Assembly: GCA_965221755.1 (NCBI GenBank)
Contig: OZ244921.1
Coordinates: 2,728,001-2,792,000 of the forward strand
From: Azophilus sp965221755
GTDB taxonomy: Bacteria > Pseudomonadota > Gammaproteobacteria > Pseudomonadales > Azotimanducaceae
DNA: 64,000 bases
Reading direction: 5' to 3'
Part shown: piece by piece, positions 60,706-64,000 of the stretch
How the letters are laid out: every line of letters starts with the position of its first letter
Numbering within the stretch: position 1 is the stretch's first letter
Translations under genes and position numbers: made by a program
The notes under the pieces: model-generated
Database searches by the model: none
The model's input: the letters and a program-made list of their open reading frames with translations, nothing else
What the model was told of the DNA's origin: nothing

Positions 60706-63279
60706 ATGATCGAGCGCTGGCTGATCCTGGCCCTGTCCAAGTGGGTGGACTGGGTTGCCCGCTACGCTTGGCCGGTGCTGGCGCTCCTGGCCCTGCTCGC
60801 CGGCGTCTCGGCTTGGGTGGCCGTGGACCGCCATCGAATGAACGCCGACCTCGGCGGCCTGATCCGCCAGGAGTCGTCTTGGCGGGATGACTTCGACCGT
60901 TTTGAGGCGGCTTTCCCCGATCACGTGAAAACCGCCGTGGTCGTGGTCTCCGGCAGCGGCTTCAAGCAGGTGGAGGATGCGGCGCGCCGGATCGAGGCCG
61001 AGCTGCGCCGCCGCCCGGATCGCTTTCGGGCGGTTTACGCCGGCGCCAACCATCCGTTCTTCCGCGACCATGCGCTGCTCTACGCCGATGCGGAGGACGT
61101 TGACGAAGTTGCCGCCAATTTGGCCGAAGCGCAGCCCTGGCTGACCGCAGTCGCCGAGGATCCCAGCCTGCGCGGCTTGCTCGGCCTGCTGGAGGAGGGC
61201 ATCGGCAACGACCCGCCGAGCGGGTTCGACAGCGTGGCGGCGCTGTTCGAGGAGTCGGCGGCGGCGCTGCTGGCGGGCGCTGACCCCACCGTGCATTGGG
61301 CCAACGAGTTCTTCAGGGCCGACGGGGCCTGGCACCGCCTCATTTCGGTGAAGAGCAATCTCGATGTGGGCGAGACGCTCGCCAATGCCGAAATGGTGGA
61401 GGAGTTGCGCGCCATCGTCGCCGAAGTCGGCGCGCCGCCGGAGGTTCGCGTGGGCATCACCGGGGAGGCGGCGCTGGCCTTTGAGGAGATCGAGGCGGCG
61501 GTCGGCGGCGTGCGGCTGGCCGGTTGGCTGGCCGTGGCCCTGCTGGCGGTCGTGCTGGTGGTCGGCGTGCGCTCGCTGAAGATCATCATCGCCACCTTCG
61601 CCATGCTGGTGGTCGGCATCAGCATGACCGCCGCCTACGCCATGCTGACCGTCGGTGAGTACAACACGCTGTCGGTGGTGTTCGTGGTGATGTTCTTCGG
61701 CTTGGGCGTGGATTTCGCGATCCACTTCTCGCTGCGTTACCAAGAGGCGGTCAACGTCGGCGCCGGCGATGCGGTCCGGGCCTTGGATTCAACCATCCGC
61801 AGCATCGGCGGCGCGATTTTCATCTGCACCCTGACCACCGGCTTGGGCTTCCTGGGCTTCTGGCCGACGGACTACCGCGGCTTGGCCGACCTCGGCGTCA
61901 TCTCCGCCGGCGGCATGGCCATCGCCGGCCTGCTGGCCGTCACCCTGCTGCCGGCGTTCTTCGCCGTGGCCGGCCCGATCAAGCGCCGGGTGCTGCCGCT
62001 GCCCTCGGGCCAGCGCTTGGTTGAGGCTCTCATCGCCAATCGCCGTTCGGTGCTGGGCCTCATCCTCCTCACCGCCCTGATGGCTCTGGCGGTCGCCAGC
62101 CAGTCGCGGTTCGACTACAGCGTGCTGGCGCTCAAGGATCCGGCGACCGACTCCATGCGCACCCTGCGTCGCCTGCAGCGCGACGGGGAGGCGACGGACT
62201 ACGCGCTTTTGCTGCTGGGGAAGGACGCCCGGACGCTTGAGCGCTTGGCTGCCCTGCCGGAGGTCGACTCGGTCATCGCCTTGGCGGACTTCGTGCCGGA
62301 CGACCAGCCTGACAAGCTGCATGTGCTGGAGGACCTGCAGTGGCTGCTGGCCAGCGCCTTGGCGCCGCTGCGGCAGCTCGACCCGCCGACCGACAGGGAA
62401 CTGCTGGCCAGCGTTCGCAGCCTGCTTGGGGCCATTGAAGCCAGTGACGACCGCGGCCGCTTCGCCGGCTTGGAGGCGGCTCTGCGGGAATTGGCCAACG
62501 GCCCGCTGCCGCAATTGCTGGTCTGGCAGCAGGGCGTGGTCGCCAGCCTGGTCGAGGAGCTGGATTGGCTGCGCCGGGCGCTGCATGTTGGCCCGGTGAC
62601 GGCGGCGTCGGTGCCTGCCGAGGTCCGCAACCGGCTCACCAGCGAATCGGGGGAGCGACTGAGCATCGTCCTGCCGGCTGAGGACGTTGCCGACTTGGGG
62701 ACGATGAATCGCTTCATTGACGCCGTGCAGGCCATCGCGCCGAGCGCCACCGGTCGCCCGGTCATCGAACGGGGCGTCGGCGGCGTGGTGGTGGCCAGCT
62801 TCCAGCAGGCCATGGCCTTCGCCTTGGCGGCCATCGTCGTCGTGCTGCTCGTCATGCTGGGAAGCCTGCGCCATGCCATGCTGGTGCTGGTGCCCTTGGG
62901 CTTGGCAGTGCTGTTCACCCTTGCCCTCGGGGTGCTGCTTGACGCGCCCCTCAACATGGCCAACATTTTGGTCATGCCGCTGATTTTCGGCTTGGGCGTC
63001 GATGGCGGGATCCATGTGGTGGAGCGCTATCGAGGCGAAGGCGGCGTCGCCCACCTGATGCACTCGAGCACGCCCCGGGCGGTGGTGCTCAGCGCGCTGA
63101 CCACGGTGGGCGCGTTTGCCGCGCTGGCTCTGTCGCCCCATGCCGGCACCGCCTCCATCGGCTTCCTGCTGGCCGTGGCGGTGTCGCTGCTGCTGGCCTT
63201 TACCGTCTTTCTGCTGCCGGTGCTGCTGTCCTGGATGCCGGAACCGGCGCCTGCGGTGCGCGGTCGGGTGGCCCAGTGA
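60706..63279 (+). CDS. HpnN-like RND/MMPL family exporter
   Basis: 857 residues from ATG 60706. Two repeats of helix, large periplasmic domain and helix bundle. MNADLGGLIRQESSWRDDFDRFEAAFP and the MFFGLGVDFAIHFSLRYQEA / IFGLGVDGGIHVVERYRGEG helix-4-type pairs are typical. HpnN carries hopanoids to the outer membrane; the neighbours MlaC and MlaA suggest a lipid cargo. Whether the organism makes hopanoids is unknown. It overlaps the last gene by four bases. Confidence 0.88.
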   Translation: MIERWLILALSKWVDWVARYAWPVLALLALLAGVSAWVAVDRHRMNADLGGLIRQESSWRDDFDRFEAAFPDHVKTAVVVVSGSGFKQVEDAARRIEAELRRRPDRFRAVYAGANHPFFRDHALLYADAEDVDEVAANLAEAQPWLTAVAEDPSLRGLLGLLEEGIGNDPPSGFDSVAALFEESAAALLAGADPTVHWANEFFRADGAWHRLISVKSNLDVGETLANAEMVEELRAIVAEVGAPPEVRVGITGEAALAFEEIEAAVGGVRLAGWLAVALLAVVLVVGVRSLKIIIATFAMLVVGISMTAAYAMLTVGEYNTLSVVFVVMFFGLGVDFAIHFSLRYQEAVNVGAGDAVRALDSTIRSIGGAIFICTLTTGLGFLGFWPTDYRGLADLGVISAGGMAIAGLLAVTLLPAFFAVAGPIKRRVLPLPSGQRLVEALIANRRSVLGLILLTALMALAVASQSRFDYSVLALKDPATDSMRTLRRLQRDGEATDYALLLLGKDARTLERLAALPEVDSVIALADFVPDDQPDKLHVLEDLQWLLASALAPLRQLDPPTDRELLASVRSLLGAIEASDDRGRFAGLEAALRELANGPLPQLLVWQQGVVASLVEELDWLRRALHVGPVTAASVPAEVRNRLTSESGERLSIVLPAEDVADLGTMNRFIDAVQAIAPSATGRPVIERGVGGVVVASFQQAMAFALAAIVVVLLVMLGSLRHAMLVLVPLGLAVLFTLALGVLLDAPLNMANILVMPLIFGLGVDGGIHVVERYRGEGGVAHLMHSSTPRAVVLSALTTVGAFAALALSPHAGTASIGFLLAVAVSLLLAFTVFLLPVLLSWMPEPAPAVRGRVAQ

Positions 63280-64000
63280 TCGGCTTTTGGCTGCGTTTCG
63301 GCGCGCTCTGGATGGCCTTGGGGTTGGCCCTGCGGCTGACCATGGCCGCTTTGAGCCCGGAGGAGTCGTTCCTTGATCCCTCAATGGGCGCTTGGCTGCA
63401 AACCTTCCTCTTTGGCGCCCTGAGCGATGCCCAGGCGGGGGCGCTGGTCGGCGGCTGGCTGGGCGCGGGCTTTTTGCTGGGTCGCCGTTTCGCCGTTTGG
63501 TGGATTGGGCCGACGATGGCGGCGGTCGCCTTGATCCTGCTCGGCGAGGTTCTCCATTGGACGACGTTTTTCGCGCGCGCCGGGGTTACCCTCGCCCGCT
63601 ACGGCCCGCATCCGCTGGAGGTTCTGGCCTTTCTGCAGGAACAAGTTGGCTTTGCCTTGTACATTCCGCCAGTGGCGGCGGCGGGCTGGGCGGCGGCGCG
63701 CTGGATGGGGGGTTGGCTTCCGCGCGCTTTCGGCGCCAAGGATCGATGGAGCTTCGTGGCTGCGCTGGCCGTCGCTGCCGGTCTGGTGGCCAGCGATGGC
63801 GGGTATCGAGGCCCGGTCGGCCCGGAACGCTCGCTCAACCATTTGGCCAGCAACGGCTGGCTCGACATGCTGCACGCCGTGCGCGTTGACCTAAGCGAGT
63901 GGGAGGGCGCCTACTGGCAGCCCAAGCGGCCGGTGCCGCCGCCTGCGGCTGCGGCTCCCGGCGCACCGCCACCAACGGGATTCAAGCATCTGTTGCTGAT
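63276..64000 (+). CDS. LTA synthase/sulfatase-like membrane protein, partial
   Basis: The first 241 residues from GTG 63276 (overlaps RND stop) reach the window edge. Several membrane helices (FGALWMALGLALRLTMAAL, MAAVALILLGEVLHWTTFF), then the periplasmic SLNHLASNGWLDMLHAV and a Pro/Ala linker. This matches the N-terminal membrane part of LTA-synthase-like phosphoglycerol transferases; the catalytic domain is outside the window. Confidence 0.6.
   Translation, partial: MIGFWLRFGALWMALGLALRLTMAALSPEESFLDPSMGAWLQTFLFGALSDAQAGALVGGWLGAGFLLGRRFAVWWIGPTMAAVALILLGEVLHWTTFFARAGVTLARYGPHPLEVLAFLQEQVGFALYIPPVAAAGWAAARWMGGWLPRAFGAKDRWSFVAALAVAAGLVASDGGYRGPVGPERSLNHLASNGWLDMLHAVRVDLSEWEGAYWQPKRPVPPPAAAAPGAPPPTGFKHLLL

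Overview
The window is about 64 kb of high-GC DNA (coding density around 90%) from a gammaproteobacterium-like genome. The gene orders leuS-lptE-holA, dnaX-ybaB-recR and pspF/pspABC are typical of that class, together with lnt, hrpA, rnd, cfa, an HpnN-like RND exporter and MlaA/MlaC. I cannot place it below class. Frameshifted genes, decayed mobile genes and many short palindromic repeats suggest a genome with active repeat spread and ongoing gene decay; some frameshifts could also be homopolymer errors in the assembly.

Layout. 1-5.1 kb (minus strand): an accessory island with a large COG1205-type helicase (cut by the left edge), a frameshifted phosphoribosyltransferase-like gene, a transposase remnant and a deleted adenine methylase. 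5.2-8.7 kb: histidine phosphatase, branched-chain-type solute-binding lipoprotein, and a secreted protein whose start codon is separated from its reading frame by a run of 14 C. 9-12.9 kb: DUF2141-like secreted protein with a repeat inside its signal-peptide region, carotenoid oxygenase, and a LytS/LytR-type two-component pair. 12.9-20.7 kb: holA, lptE, leuS, a PD-(D/E)XK-like nuclease, a MITE-like element and lnt. 20.7-28.8 kb: phosphoesterase with no canonical start codon, hydrolases, SCP2-like protein, MFS exporter, SDR, a dead VapBC pair and a helical-repeat secreted protein. 28.8-34.6 kb: hrpA, a VWA protein and a MoxR ATPase. 35-40.4 kb: an export operon of outer-membrane factor, PAS-membrane-fusion hybrid, ABC ATPase and ABC permease. 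40.4-49.4 kb: housekeeping genes (rnd, recR, ybaB, dnaX, GDPD), the Psp envelope-stress locus and cfa. 49.6-54.5 kb: Uma2-like protein, frameshifted enoyl-CoA hydratase, hydrolase, and a cytosine methylase (frameshifted) coupled to an unknown ORF, possibly a restriction-modification pair. 54.8-64 kb: a redoxin with an in-frame TGA that looks like selenocysteine, a TRAP transporter set (TatT, DctP, DctQ, DctM), MlaC, MlaA, an HpnN-like RND protein and the start of an LTA-synthase-like membrane protein.

The best candidates for new biology are: the selenocysteine redoxin with a SECIS-like hairpin directly after the TGA (55000-55033); the poly-C switch at 7881-7894; the PAS-membrane-fusion protein in an ABC export operon; palindromic repeats carried in frame inside protein genes; and the phosphoesterase whose start appears to be ATC after a duplication of its 5' end.
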